64,000 nt of DNA. Origin: Saprospirales bacterium. Its GTDB lineage: Bacteria; Bacteroidota; Bacteroidia; Chitinophagales; Saprospiraceae. Position 1 is the stretch's first letter. Each line of letters starts with the position of its first letter. The translations under genes and the position numbers were made by a program. Where the stretch lies: NCBI GenBank assembly GCA_016719895.1, contig JADJYG010000003.1:186001-250000 (forward strand). Reading direction: 5' to 3'. Below the pieces are notes generated by a model that had not been told where the DNA came from, did no database searches, and saw nothing but the letters and a program-made list of their open reading frames with translations. Shown here piece by piece: positions 37,632-47,272 of this stretch.

Positions 37632-38035
37632 TTTGAGTCAAAAATTTTTCTTGGGCGCAAGATAGAGGGAATTTCAAAAAAGGCTTATCTTTGCACCGTT
37701 CATTTCTGAAACGGCCTGTTCCTGCCGTCCTTTTGTTTGCAAGTCTCCCACAACTTTTCCTCTCTGTTTTGGTTTGATACTTGGTTTTGTGCTCAAAAGA
37801 ACGGGCGGTTTGATTACAGATATGACCTCTGTGTTGCCCATTTTTACCACAACGCGTTTAGCCTGCCATACCGCCACATCGAGGTGCGGGTTTTTTCGTA
37901 GACACCTGTTGTAAAACCGATTCCATAACCCTAATTGTTCTCTCCGTCACTTACCGGCGTATTTGCCGCGGTTTTTTAAAACACCAACTTTCTTATAAAG
38001 CATTACCTTAATTCTTTTCCTTTCCCATACCTGCC
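37632..38035 (+). promoter_or_regulatory. Intergenic region with long rho leader
   Basis: 404 bases between the divergent serS and rho genes. TATCTTTG (37686-37693) is a full match to the TAnnTTTG -7 box for rho, although a -33 TTTG at normal distance is missing. If used, it gives a leader of about 335 nt. The leader is pyrimidine-rich in places (CTCCCACAACTTTTCCTCTC), as expected of Rho-loading RNA, so self-attenuation of rho is plausible. A 67-codon frame on the minus strand (37674-37877) shows no protein-like features. Confidence 0.4.
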
Positions 38036-39979
38036 ATGTACGATATTTTGCAGCTGAATGACATGCTGGTACCCGAACTCAAAGAGATAGCCAATCAGCT
38101 GGGAATCAAGGGGTACCATAAGCTTACCAAACAAGACATTGTTTACAAAATCCTGGACGAACAGGCGTTGGCCGAGAAGAAAACCGGCGGCGAAAAAGTG
38201 CCGGTCGTGGAAGAACCTGCGCCCGGCCGCAAAATCGTCGTCCGCACCGAACAACCGGCGCCGAAAGAGCGGTCCGCAAACCCTTCGGACGCCAGCAAAC
38301 GCCTGCGCAAACCGCAGAAAAATACCGGCCAGCCCAAACCGGCAACGCCCACTCCCATCCGGGAAGCCGAACCGGCTGAAAGACGCCAACCCGATTCAGA
38401 ACGGGAAGAACGGCAGCCGCAAAACCGCGATTTTCGCGACCGTAACCAACCCAGCCGCGACCGCGATCAACCCAACCGCGACCGCGATCAGCCCAGCCGC
38501 GACCGCGACCAACCCAACCGCGACCAGCCTAACCGCGACCGCCGGGATGACCGTGAACGCCGCGATTTCCGCGACCGAAATCAACCCAATCGCGACCGCC
38601 GCGATGACCGCGACCGCCGCGATTTCCGCGACCGCAACCAGCCCAACCGCCCCGGCAACCCCAACCTGGTTGACCCCGATGCCACCAAACTCAGCACGGC
38701 TGAAGAAGAAGATTTTATCGTGACGCCCCTGGGCGAGGAGGATGACGAAATGGCGGCGCGCAACCTGCCGGGGTCCGGCATATCCGAGCAAGGCCCGCAA
38801 CCCCGCCAGGAGCCCGAACCGGTGGTGATGCCGGTCATTGAAAAATTCGACGTCGAACTCGACGGCATCATCGAAGGGGAAGGCACCCTCGAAATGATGC
38901 CCGACGGCTACGGCTTCCTGCGCTCGGCCGATTATAACTACATGACCAGCCCCGACGATATCTACGTTTCGCCCTCCCAGGTCAAACTCTTCGGCTTGCG
39001 TACCGGCGATACCGTGAACGGAGCCATCCGGCCACCCAAAGAAGGAGAGAAATATTTCGCCCTGCTGAAAGTAAGCCGGATCAATGGCATGGACCCCAAA
39101 GACGTTCGCGACCGGGTGCCGTTCGACTACCTCACGCCGCTATTCCCGACGCAGAAATTCAACATGCTGACCAGCTCCACCGGCCGCGATTTCGGCAACC
39201 GGATCATCGAGTTGTTTACGCCCATCGGCAAAGGCCAGCGCGGCCTGATCGTGGCCCAGCCCAAAACCGGTAAAACCTTCCTGCTGAAAGACATTGCCAA
39301 CGCCATCACCAAAAACCATCCCGAGTGTTACGTCATCATTTTGCTGATCGACGAACGCCCCGAGGAGGTAACGGATATGCGGCGCAGTGTTAAAGCCGAG
39401 GTGGTAGCCTCCACTTTTGACGAGGCTGCCGACAACCACGTGCGCCTGGCCAACATCGTGCTGGAAAAATCCAAACGGATGGTTGAGTGCGGCCACCATG
39501 TGGTCATCCTGCTCGACTCCATCACCCGGATGGCCCGCGCGTACAACACCGTAGCCCCGGCTTCAGGTAAAGTGCTCTCCGGCGGTGTGGAAGCCACGGC
39601 CTTGCAAAAACCCAAAAAGTTTTTCGGCGCCGCCCGGGCTATCGAAAACGGCGGTTCCCTGACTATTCTGGCCACCGCCCTGATCGACACCGGCTCCAAG
39701 ATGGACCAGGTGATCTTCGAAGAATTCAAAGGCACCGGCAATATGGAACTGCAACTCGACCGTAACCTCGCCAACCGCCGCCTTTATCCCAGTATCGATC
39801 TCACCAAGTCGAGCACCCGCCGCGAGGAGTTATTGCTGGATAAAGATACCCTCCAGCGGATGTTTATCCTGCGCAATCACCTGGCCGATATGAAGCCGGA
39901 AGAAGCGATGGAATTTATGAAAAAACACATGCTGAATTCAACCAGCAACGAGGAGTTCCTGGATTCGATGAACCGTTGA
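38036..39979 (+). CDS. rho: Transcription termination factor Rho with long disordered insert
   Basis: A 647-aa hexameric RNA helicase that ends transcription. Domain order is an N-terminal Rho-N helix bundle (1-45: LNDMLVPELKEIANQLGI), a basic and acidic disordered stretch (about 46-280), the RNA-binding cold-shock domain (about 283-350: GTLEMMPDGYGFLRS) and the RecA-type motor with Walker A AQPKTGKT (about 408-415) and LLIDERPEEVTD. It is about 230 residues longer than E. coli Rho. The excess is mainly an Arg/Asp/Asn-rich repeat (RDRDQPNR, RRDDRDRRDFRDRNQ; about 131-210), as known in Rho of other Bacteroidota and Actinobacteria. Confidence 0.96.
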   Translation: MYDILQLNDMLVPELKEIANQLGIKGYHKLTKQDIVYKILDEQALAEKKTGGEKVPVVEEPAPGRKIVVRTEQPAPKERSANPSDASKRLRKPQKNTGQPKPATPTPIREAEPAERRQPDSEREERQPQNRDFRDRNQPSRDRDQPNRDRDQPSRDRDQPNRDQPNRDRRDDRERRDFRDRNQPNRDRRDDRDRRDFRDRNQPNRPGNPNLVDPDATKLSTAEEEDFIVTPLGEEDDEMAARNLPGSGISEQGPQPRQEPEPVVMPVIEKFDVELDGIIEGEGTLEMMPDGYGFLRSADYNYMTSPDDIYVSPSQVKLFGLRTGDTVNGAIRPPKEGEKYFALLKVSRINGMDPKDVRDRVPFDYLTPLFPTQKFNMLTSSTGRDFGNRIIELFTPIGKGQRGLIVAQPKTGKTFLLKDIANAITKNHPECYVIILLIDERPEEVTDMRRSVKAEVVASTFDEAADNHVRLANIVLEKSKRMVECGHHVVILLDSITRMARAYNTVAPASGKVLSGGVEATALQKPKKFFGAARAIENGGSLTILATALIDTGSKMDQVIFEEFKGTGNMELQLDRNLANRRLYPSIDLTKSSTRREELLLDKDTLQRMFILRNHLADMKPEEAMEFMKKHMLNSTSNEEFLDSMNR

Positions 39980-40003
39980 CCAGATACGCTTCCTATTCCG
40001 TTC

Positions 40004-40045
40004 AAGCGCCCCCTGCTGCCGGCCCGGCCCAGGCAGGGGGCGCTT
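40004..40045 (+). terminator. Rho-independent terminator after rho
   Basis: A perfect 13-bp stem AAGCGCCCCCTGC / GCAGGGGGCGCTT around a 16-nt loop, followed by AATTTTTG. It lies 25 bases after the rho stop. Confidence 0.9.
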
Positions 40046-40219
40046 AATTTTTGTCATCTTTAGTCCAATGTCCGCTCCGTTCGGGGCGTTTAAAAAATAA
40101 GGCACTATTTTCGCTCGCACTTTTCTGAAGCCGTTTGCCCACGGCTTCGCCAATCTGCCTTACGCCTCCGGGCGCCAACCGATTGCGTTTTTCATTCATC
40201 ATGTTAAACTTTTGTCGAA

Positions 40220-40948
40220 ATGCGCCTGATATTTCTGTTGATGTTGCTGATCGTGCCCCTGAAAGGCCCCAAGATGACGGGATCGCTGGATATCCCGGCA
40301 GCCACCCTGCACGGGATCGACGTATCGCATCACCAAAAAAATATCGACTGGAAAACGGTGGCCCGGCGGCATGACGTGCAGTTTGCCTTCGTGAAGGCTA
40401 CGGAAGGGGGCGATTTCAAAGACAGCCTCTTTGCCGAAAACTGGGGAATGCTCCAGGAACTCGGCATCCGGCGCGGCGCCTACCATTTTTTTCGCCCCAA
40501 TGGCAGCGGATACCAACAAGCCCAACACTTCCTGCAAACGGTAACCCTTTCCCCGGGCGACCTGGCGCCGGTACTCGACCTGGAGACCACCGATAATGTG
40601 CCCAAAGCCGTAATGCTCGAACAAGCGCGCGTCTGGTTGCAAACCATCGAGCGCAACCTCAATGTGCAACCGATCATCTACACCAACCAGGATTTCTACG
40701 AACGCCACCTGGCCGGAGTATTTGACAATTACCCACTCTGGATCGCCCGGTATTCCGACAAGATGCCCGAACTGGGCCGCGACAAAAAGTGGCAGTTCTG
40801 GCAATACTCCGACAAGGGTGCGGTAGACGGCATCAAAAACTGCGTGGATATCAATATTTTCTGGGGCACGCCGAGCATGCTGGACCGCTATTGCTGGTTT
40901 CCGGCCGAAGGGCTGCCGCAGCCACTGGAAGCGGGCGTGGCGCCGTAA
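40220..40948 (+). CDS. GH25 lysozyme (peptidoglycan muramidase)
   Basis: 242 aa with a hydrophobic N-terminal export segment (MRLIFLLMLLIVPL). GH25 motifs are in order: GIDVSHHQ with Asp34, FAFVKATEG, GAYHFFRP, VLDLETT with the catalytic Asp120/Glu122 pair, IIYTNQDFY, WIARYS and FWQYSDKG. It cleaves the MurNAc-GlcNAc bond of peptidoglycan. In Bacteroidota such chromosomal copies may act in wall turnover or against competitors; nothing here decides between the two. Confidence 0.93.
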   Translation: MRLIFLLMLLIVPLKGPKMTGSLDIPAATLHGIDVSHHQKNIDWKTVARRHDVQFAFVKATEGGDFKDSLFAENWGMLQELGIRRGAYHFFRPNGSGYQQAQHFLQTVTLSPGDLAPVLDLETTDNVPKAVMLEQARVWLQTIERNLNVQPIIYTNQDFYERHLAGVFDNYPLWIARYSDKMPELGRDKKWQFWQYSDKGAVDGIKNCVDINIFWGTPSMLDRYCWFPAEGLPQPLEAGVAP

Positions 40949-40974
40949 GCCCCCCCCTGAACACAGCCCTTGTT

Positions 40975-42483
40975 ATGCTCCCTGATCTTTACCTGCTTTT
41001 TGCGTTGGTTTTCAGCGCTGCCACACCCGCTGGCACTGCCACCCCGGATTGTGGCAGCCAAACTTTCCACTTTTCCCCCCTCGCCCGCGACGCCTATCAA
41101 CAGGTATTTCGCTTGCGCTTCGACGAGACCCGGGCCACCCTGGCCGACCTGAAGCGCCGCGAGCCGGACAACCTCATCGCGCTGCTTGTTGAAAACTACC
41201 TCGACGTTTTTACGGTCATGGTCGACGACGACCGGGCCGCATACAGCCGGCTGGCCAAAAACATGGAACCCCGCCTGGCCCGCCTGGCCCGGGGCGACCG
41301 CAAATCGCCGTGGTTTTTGTACACCCAAGCTGAAATCCGGCTCCAATGGGCCATCCTGCGGGGCAAATACGGCGATTATATGAGCAGCCTGAGCGATTTC
41401 AAACAGGCCTACGCCCTGCTCGAACAAAACCGCCGCGAACACCCCGGTTTTACCGCCAACCTCAAAAGCCTGGGGGTGTTACACGCCCTCATCGGCAATA
41501 TTCCCGACGAGTACCGCTGGGCGGTCAAAGCCCTGGGCGGCATGTCCGGCACCATCGAACAGGGGATGCAGGAATTGCATACCGCGCTGGAATATGCCCG
41601 GCAGCATGATTTTGTTTTTGAAGATGAAGCCCGGGTGGCCTGTGCGTTTTTATTGCTTCATGTCGAAAACAAGAAAACCCAAGCCTGGGAAATGCTCAAC
41701 GCCGGCAAACTTGACCCGCACACCAGTCCTGTTGCTGCCTTCGTCATGGCCAGCATCGCCATGCGCACCGGCCGCAACGACGAAGCCATCCGCTTGCTGG
41801 AGGCCAGCCCGGACGGCGCCGGCTACCACCCCTTTCCCTATCGATTTTTTTTGCTCGGCATCGCCAAACTCAACCGCCTCGACCCCGATGCGTACCAACC
41901 CCTTCAAACCTTCGTCAAAACCTTCAAAGGCGAAAGCGGCATAAAGGAGGCGTATCAAAAACTCGCCTGGCACCAACTCGTCATGGGCAATCCCGATGGG
42001 TACCACAGTTATATGCGTTATGTAAAAAAAGAAGGCAATGATCGTTCCGAACCAGACAAAGCTGCCCTGCGGGAAGCAGAGCGCGGCGAGCTGCCCGACA
42101 AATGCCTCACCCAGGCCCGGCTGTTGTTCGATGGCGGCCATTTCCAGCGCGCTTACGACGTGCTGAAAAATAACGGCGCCGGCTACAGCCCCGCGAGCAA
42201 ATTCGCCCTGGAATACCACTACCGACTGGGCCGGATCTTCCATGAAATGGGTAAAACCGACGACGCCATCCGCTTGTATACCCAAACGCTGGACCAGGGC
42301 TCCAGCACCTCCCCTTATTTTGCCTGCAACGCCGCCCTGCAATTGGGAATATTATTGGAGCAACATGGCGCTGTGGCTAAGGCCAAAACCGCCTACCGGC
42401 GCTGCCTCCTGCTCCAGCCCGACGAATACGCCGCCAGCTTGCACGCCAAAGCCAAGGCTGGGCTCAACCGGCTGGGCGGGTAA
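40975..42483 (+). CDS. Exported TPR-repeat protein
   Basis: 502 aa from ATG 40975, which begins a signal peptide (MLPDLYLLFALVFSAATPAG); the frame overlaps the lysozyme gene further upstream. The rest is helical and repeat-like, with TPR-type segments at FRLRFDETRATLADLKRREP, AQAYALLEQ-like pairs and a clear C-terminal pair (LGRIFHEMGKTDDAIRLYTQ, LGILLEQHGAVAKAKTAYRR). It is probably a periplasmic scaffold. The ATG lies 26 bases after the lysozyme stop, so the two are likely co-transcribed. Confidence 0.8.
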   Translation: MLPDLYLLFALVFSAATPAGTATPDCGSQTFHFSPLARDAYQQVFRLRFDETRATLADLKRREPDNLIALLVENYLDVFTVMVDDDRAAYSRLAKNMEPRLARLARGDRKSPWFLYTQAEIRLQWAILRGKYGDYMSSLSDFKQAYALLEQNRREHPGFTANLKSLGVLHALIGNIPDEYRWAVKALGGMSGTIEQGMQELHTALEYARQHDFVFEDEARVACAFLLLHVENKKTQAWEMLNAGKLDPHTSPVAAFVMASIAMRTGRNDEAIRLLEASPDGAGYHPFPYRFFLLGIAKLNRLDPDAYQPLQTFVKTFKGESGIKEAYQKLAWHQLVMGNPDGYHSYMRYVKKEGNDRSEPDKAALREAERGELPDKCLTQARLLFDGGHFQRAYDVLKNNGAGYSPASKFALEYHYRLGRIFHEMGKTDDAIRLYTQTLDQGSSTSPYFACNAALQLGILLEQHGAVAKAKTAYRRCLLLQPDEYAASLHAKAKAGLNRLGG

Positions 42484-42559
42484 CGCCAGGGTTGCGCGCC
42501 GGCATTTTTTTAAAGTCCTGATAAAAACCGTTCCTTTGCAAAAAAATCTGACGTCAAGC

Positions 42560-43450
42560 ATGAAACAAGCGTTTTTCCCCATCCTCCTGCTGGGCGGAAT
42601 GGCCCTGGCAATGAGCTCCTGTGCCGTAAAACCGCAACCCAGCTTTACCCTGCCGGCCCGGAAACTGGTGGCGCCGGCAAAAGTGACGTTCGCCAACAAC
42701 TCCCGGAATGCCGAATCGTACGAATGGAATTTTGGCGATGGCGCCACCTCCCGGGACGCCAATCCGACGCACGATTACAAACATTCGGGTAATTATACCG
42801 TTGTGCTTAAAGCCCGTAACAAAAATAAAATCATTACAACCAAGCAAATGATCCAGGTAACTGCACCCGACCGCTGTCTCATCGAAATCGAAACCGAATA
42901 CGGCACGATGCTCGCCGAACTCTTCGCCGCCACGCCCAAACACCGCGATAATTTTGTAAAGCTCGCCGAAGAAGGGTATTACAACGACCTGCTCTTCCAC
43001 CGCGTCATCGGCGGGTTTATGATTCAGGGCGGCGATCCCCAGTCGCGCAATGCTCCGGCCGGACAAATGCTCGGCATGGGTGGCCCCAGCTACCAGATAC
43101 CGGCCGAGTTTGTCGATTCCCTGGCGCACGTGAAAGGCGCCATTGCTGCCGCCCGCACCAGCAATCCGGAGAAAAAATCGAGTGGCTCCCAGTTTTATAT
43201 CGTGCAGGGAAGTCCGGTTACCGAAGCGACGCTGAATCAGGTTGAAGCCATGCGCCGGTTCCATTACACGCCGGAACAGCGCCAGGAATACCTCAAAATG
43301 GGCGGCACCCCCCATCTCGATCGCGAATACACGGTCTTTGGCCGGGTCGTGGAAGGCTTGGACGTGATCGACAAGATTGCGGCCGTGGAAACCGCGTCCG
43401 GCGACCGCCCGAAGGCGGATGTGAAGATGAAGATTCGGGTGATCAAGTGA
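42560..43450 (+). CDS. PKD-domain lipoprotein with cyclophilin-type peptidyl-prolyl isomerase
   Basis: 296 aa from ATG 42560. It has a lipoprotein signal with lipobox ALAMSSC (Cys21), a PKD domain (about 25-105: YEWNFGDGATSRDANPTHDY) and a cyclophilin domain (about 110-296: FHRVIGGFMIQGGDP, SSGSQFYIVQG, FGRVVEGLDVIDKI). It catalyses cis-trans isomerisation of proline peptide bonds, here on a membrane-anchored extracytoplasmic protein. Fusing PKD to cyclophilin is unusual; PKD may place the isomerase on surface or wall glycans. Confidence 0.92.
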   Translation: MKQAFFPILLLGGMALAMSSCAVKPQPSFTLPARKLVAPAKVTFANNSRNAESYEWNFGDGATSRDANPTHDYKHSGNYTVVLKARNKNKIITTKQMIQVTAPDRCLIEIETEYGTMLAELFAATPKHRDNFVKLAEEGYYNDLLFHRVIGGFMIQGGDPQSRNAPAGQMLGMGGPSYQIPAEFVDSLAHVKGAIAAARTSNPEKKSSGSQFYIVQGSPVTEATLNQVEAMRRFHYTPEQRQEYLKMGGTPHLDREYTVFGRVVEGLDVIDKIAAVETASGDRPKADVKMKIRVIK

Positions 43451-43460
43451 ACCACGCATC

Positions 43461-44768
43461 TTGACTAACCGTTCCACATATCTGATTATCGTATTGGCCA
43501 TAGTGGCCCTGGCGGCGTTTTTCTATTGGCGCTCGTTTTCTGGCCGTAAAAAATACGAGTGGCGCGACTCCTGGGTGCAACACGCCTACAGCGAACAAAG
43601 CGATCAGCCTTATGGCACCCAAATCCTGCACCGCCTGCTGCAAGGATATTTTCCCGGCCAGGCTTTTTCGGATATGCGCAAGAGCCTTCCGGCTGAATTG
43701 CCGCCCGATTCGCTGAAGCCAGCCAGCTATGTGTTTGTCGGCGAGGCGCTTTTTCTGGACTCCCTGAGTACGGCCCATTTGCTGGCTTTTGTAAAAGCCG
43801 GCAATACCGCATTCCTGTCGAGCAAGACCATACCGTTTGACCTGATGTTTCACCTGTATTTCGACGAATGCGACCAGGCCGAATGGAACGACTACGAGAT
43901 GCGGGAAGATACTCTGGTGTCGGCCACCGTGGGCCGTCCGGCGCTCGATGCGCCCGTCCCTTTGCGGTATGCCAGGCAAAATCAAACCCATGCATACCGC
44001 TGGGCTTACATCGAGCCCTACTTTTTCTGCGATTCCCTGCCGCCGCGCCCTCTGGGCTACCTGAATGATTCGATGGTCAATTTTGCCGGGTTTCCCTATG
44101 GAAAAGGCCGGGTTTTGCTGCACACCACCCCTATCGCTTTTTCCAACTATCATTTGTTGAAGCAGGAGGGCAGGGCCTACACCGAGCGCGTCCTGTCTTA
44201 TCTGCCAGAGGGGAATATTTACTGGGATGCCTGCAGCCGGGTGCCGGAAACAGTAGCCCGCCGGCGCAACCAAAGCCGTGGGTTTTCGCGGCAATTGCCC
44301 CCGGAGCACCCCTTGAGCTACATCCTTCAACAAGCGGCCTTGGCCTGGTCCTGGTACCTCTTGGTGGGGCTTGCCGGCGGCTACCTGGTTTTCCGGGCCA
44401 AACGCCGGCAACGCATTATTCCGGTCTTGCCGAAAAACGAAAACTCCTCCTACGAGTTTATAAATACCATTGCCGAACTGCATTTCCGGGAAAAAAATTA
44501 TCAAAACTTGTGCGTGCAAAACATGCGCCTGTTTTTGGCCCAGATACGCGAGCGGTACGCCATGGTGGCGCAGTTGGATCCCGTAACTTTAAAACCCCGG
44601 GTGGACGCCCATTTTATAGAACGGCTGGCGTTGGTATCGGAAGTGCCCCTTGCCCGGATTCACGATATTTTTGCGCAGTACGCCGCTTCGGTCCAATATG
44701 AACCTACGGAAGATATGATGGTTCGCCTGCATCTGGCCATGGAAGAATTTTTTAAACGGGCGAAATAA
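43461..44768 (+). CDS. DUF4350 membrane protein
   Basis: 435 aa beginning with TTG, 10 bases after the isomerase stop; no ATG is available before the first membrane helix (about 8-24). The extracytoplasmic region (about 40-290) holds the DUF4350-type start (EQSDQPYGTQILHRLLQ) and VFVGEALFLDSL. A second helix (about 296-314, WSWYLLVGLAGGYLVF) is followed by a cytoplasmic helical tail. DUF4350 genes usually sit with MoxR ATPase, DUF4129 and DUF58 genes; here the MoxR gene follows after 35 bases. Confidence 0.85.
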   Translation: MTNRSTYLIIVLAIVALAAFFYWRSFSGRKKYEWRDSWVQHAYSEQSDQPYGTQILHRLLQGYFPGQAFSDMRKSLPAELPPDSLKPASYVFVGEALFLDSLSTAHLLAFVKAGNTAFLSSKTIPFDLMFHLYFDECDQAEWNDYEMREDTLVSATVGRPALDAPVPLRYARQNQTHAYRWAYIEPYFFCDSLPPRPLGYLNDSMVNFAGFPYGKGRVLLHTTPIAFSNYHLLKQEGRAYTERVLSYLPEGNIYWDACSRVPETVARRRNQSRGFSRQLPPEHPLSYILQQAALAWSWYLLVGLAGGYLVFRAKRRQRIIPVLPKNENSSYEFINTIAELHFREKNYQNLCVQNMRLFLAQIRERYAMVAQLDPVTLKPRVDAHFIERLALVSEVPLARIHDIFAQYAASVQYEPTEDMMVRLHLAMEEFFKRAK

Positions 44769-44803
44769 GCGCCTGCCTTTCACTGATGAATAACTAACGA
44801 AAT

Positions 44804-45826
44804 ATGACGGACAACGAAGAGGACCTTCAAACACCGGAAAATGATCAAACCGCACCCGAAGCGGAGGCTGCCGGGGTGGATGTCGGTCCGGTGCAAAAAA
44901 GCGCTGAACGCGTAAAAGCCCAAATCGGCCAGGTGATCGTGGGGCAGGAAGATATGTTGGATCAGCTCCTGATAGCCTTGTTCACCGGCGGGCACGTGCT
45001 GCTGGAAGGAGTGCCCGGTATCGCCAAGACCCTGACAGCTAAATTATTGGCCCGTACCATTCATTCCGGTTTTAGCCGGATACAGTTTACGCCCGACCTG
45101 ATGCCCGCCGATGTATTGGGAACGCCGGTGTTCAATATGAAAACGTCGGAGTTCAGTTTTAAAGCGGGACCGATCTTTTCCAATATTATCCTCATCGATG
45201 AAATCAACCGCGCTCCGGCAAAAACGCAAGCCTCGTTGTTTGAAGTGATGGAAGAGTACCAGGTGACGGTGGATGGGCATACGTACCAAATGGAAAGCCC
45301 GTTTTTTGTAATTGCCACTCAAAACCCGATCGAACAGGAAGGTACCTACAAATTGCCTGAGGCGCAGCTGGACCGCTTTCTCTTTAAAGTGGTACTGGAT
45401 TATCCCAGCTACGACGAGGAAAAGGCCATTCTTCGCCGCTTTCGCAACGATTTCAGTGGCGCCCTCCGGCATTCGGTGCAGGCCGTTTTATCACCGGCGG
45501 ATATTTCCGATTGTCAAAAACGCATCGAACAGGTTTTCGTACGGGAAGAACTCCTGGATTACATTGCCGCGATCGTGCACAATACCCGCAACAATGGCGA
45601 CCTGTTTTTGGGGGCCAGCCCCCGGGCTTCACTGGCCATGATGAAAACTGCCAAGGCTGCCGCTGCGTTGAATGGCCGGAATTTTGTCACGCCCGACGAT
45701 ATTCGTTCTGTTGTTTTTCCGACGCTCAATCACCGGGTCATCCTCACGCCTGAACGCGAGATGGAGGGGTTCAATACCCGGGAAGTGCTGGACGATATCG
45801 TGAAAAAAATTGAGGTGCCGCGGTAA
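44804..45826 (+). CDS. MoxR family AAA+ ATPase
   Basis: 340 aa. Walker A is EGVPGIAKT (about 68-76), Walker B is IILIDEINRAPAKTQ, and the sensor region FFVIATQNPIEQEGTY and arginine-finger segment EAQLDRFLF are present. MoxR ATPases act as chaperones that activate metal- or VWA-domain partners at the membrane. The preceding DUF4350 gene is the likely partner. The usual DUF58/VWA partner is missing here, although a VWA lipoprotein occurs at 59128-60696. A short hairpin (45812-45836) spans the stop codon. Confidence 0.95.
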   Translation: MTDNEEDLQTPENDQTAPEAEAAGVDVGPVQKSAERVKAQIGQVIVGQEDMLDQLLIALFTGGHVLLEGVPGIAKTLTAKLLARTIHSGFSRIQFTPDLMPADVLGTPVFNMKTSEFSFKAGPIFSNIILIDEINRAPAKTQASLFEVMEEYQVTVDGHTYQMESPFFVIATQNPIEQEGTYKLPEAQLDRFLFKVVLDYPSYDEEKAILRRFRNDFSGALRHSVQAVLSPADISDCQKRIEQVFVREELLDYIAAIVHNTRNNGDLFLGASPRASLAMMKTAKAAAALNGRNFVTPDDIRSVVFPTLNHRVILTPEREMEGFNTREVLDDIVKKIEVPR

Positions 45827-45895
45827 GCAGCACCTCCTGAATTCATATTTCAGATCGCGCGTAGTTATAAAGGCGGGTATTTTCAGATGCCCCCC

Positions 45896-47098
45896 CTACA
45901 GTATTCCCCTGTTTTGCCGGAGTTCTTCCCGGATGTCCGGTTTGAGCCGGTCGGCGGCTTGCAGCAGCATATCTTCATCGCGGGGGAATGGCGCCGGCCG
46001 GCTGCCGATCCGGCGCTTGGAGTCGGCGCTCAGGGCCCGGGGGTCCCCCTGAAAGGTGGAGGCATAATGTTCAAACAGAATTTCGGCGCCAAGCGCGCGC
46101 GTGTCGATGCGGTTGTTGTAAGCGCCGTCGAAAATATCGAGGGCGCCGGTCAGGCGGGCTGCCTTGGATTGAAGGGTTTCCAGCACATCGGCGCGGATAC
46201 AGACGATGCGCGGTGTTTTAATATCGTTGCCGGCAGTGTCTTTTTTGACATTTCCGCGCTCATCCAGTACATAATCCCAGCCGTCCTGAATTTCTTTTTC
46301 ATCGACATAGATGCGTTCGCTAATGCGTTCGGGGCTGATATCCACTTGTCGGATATGAAACACCGCCCGGTAATCAACGGGTACGGCGGGATCAGGCCTG
46401 AAATGAAATGCTTTCCATTCGCTGTCAAGGTCCTGGGCGCCGATAGCCATAATCTGGTCGATAAAATTGCGCGGCAATACCTGTTCGCTTTGATTTTTTA
46501 CTTCAAATAAAATATGCGTGGTACCAAGGTTGCGGGCATCCAGCAGCATTTGTTCCTTATTCTTGTAGTGTTTGTAATACCGGGATTCCAGGTCGCGCAG
46601 GGTTTGATAGGCTTGTCGGGCGGCCAGCCGATCGCCTTGTTCAGCGCGCTGCAACATACTCTCGGCCTGCGTATATAGATATTCGGCCGCCTTTTCCCGG
46701 CTTTCGCGCTCGAGTTTTCCGATATCGACAAATTCGAACCGGGCGCGGTAACCATCTTTGGACACCAAAGGCAACAAGGGGGCTATTTTATTCTGGCGGA
46801 GGTGAATCTGGCGGTGAATGGCATTGATGCGCTCCCAGTATTCCGCACGGCCGTCGGCAGCAAGGTGGTGGGCGGTGTTTAAATCGCGCGCCTGGGCTTT
46901 GCTGAAGGCGGTTTCCAGGCCTTTAACCAGGTCGGTGTTTTTCTTTTTTTTGCCGCGCAATTTTTGCACGCAATACGAAATGGCGCCGTCGTAGTCGCCG
47001 CTTTCGACGAATTTTTGGGCGGTATGGCAAGCCGTCAGTAATAAACAAAGGGCCAACACGGCAAGGAGCAGGCTGGAGCGGTGGATACGGGTAAACAT
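45896..47098 (-). CDS. Conserved-looking lipoprotein of unknown function
   Basis: 400 aa with a lipobox LLLTAC (Cys24) followed by HTAQKFVESGDYDGAISYC, a TPR-like helix pair. The middle is helical and charged. The second half (about 190-320) has a regular alpha/beta pattern (HILFEVKNQSEQVLP, FHIRQVDISPERISERIYVD). I do not recognise a named family. It is convergent with the MoxR gene and divergent from murQ. Confidence 0.75.
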   Translation of the reverse strand: MFTRIHRSSLLLAVLALCLLLTACHTAQKFVESGDYDGAISYCVQKLRGKKKKNTDLVKGLETAFSKAQARDLNTAHHLAADGRAEYWERINAIHRQIHLRQNKIAPLLPLVSKDGYRARFEFVDIGKLERESREKAAEYLYTQAESMLQRAEQGDRLAARQAYQTLRDLESRYYKHYKNKEQMLLDARNLGTTHILFEVKNQSEQVLPRNFIDQIMAIGAQDLDSEWKAFHFRPDPAVPVDYRAVFHIRQVDISPERISERIYVDEKEIQDGWDYVLDERGNVKKDTAGNDIKTPRIVCIRADVLETLQSKAARLTGALDIFDGAYNNRIDTRALGAEILFEHYASTFQGDPRALSADSKRRIGSRPAPFPRDEDMLLQAADRLKPDIREELRQNRGIL

Positions 47099-47272
47099 GG
47101 ATTTCGCTTTTATGCTGGTTCAAAAAAATCTGCCCGAAAGTTGCGCCTTGCCGTTGCATTCGTTTTATTAAATCATGTTAGCGTAATTTGAAAATTTGTT
47201 AAAAAATTGAATGGTTTGTAAATGCCTGCAAATGAAATGTAAAGTTTCTTTGCGCTGAAAAAAATTACGTAT

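Noticed and set aside
37674..37877. 67-codon minus-strand frame between serS and rho
   Set aside because: No motif and low-complexity composition. It covers the likely promoter and leader of rho.
45812..45836. Terminator over the MoxR stop codon
   Set aside because: Only a 7-bp core stem and no real T-run follow, so it is mentioned only in the gene entry.
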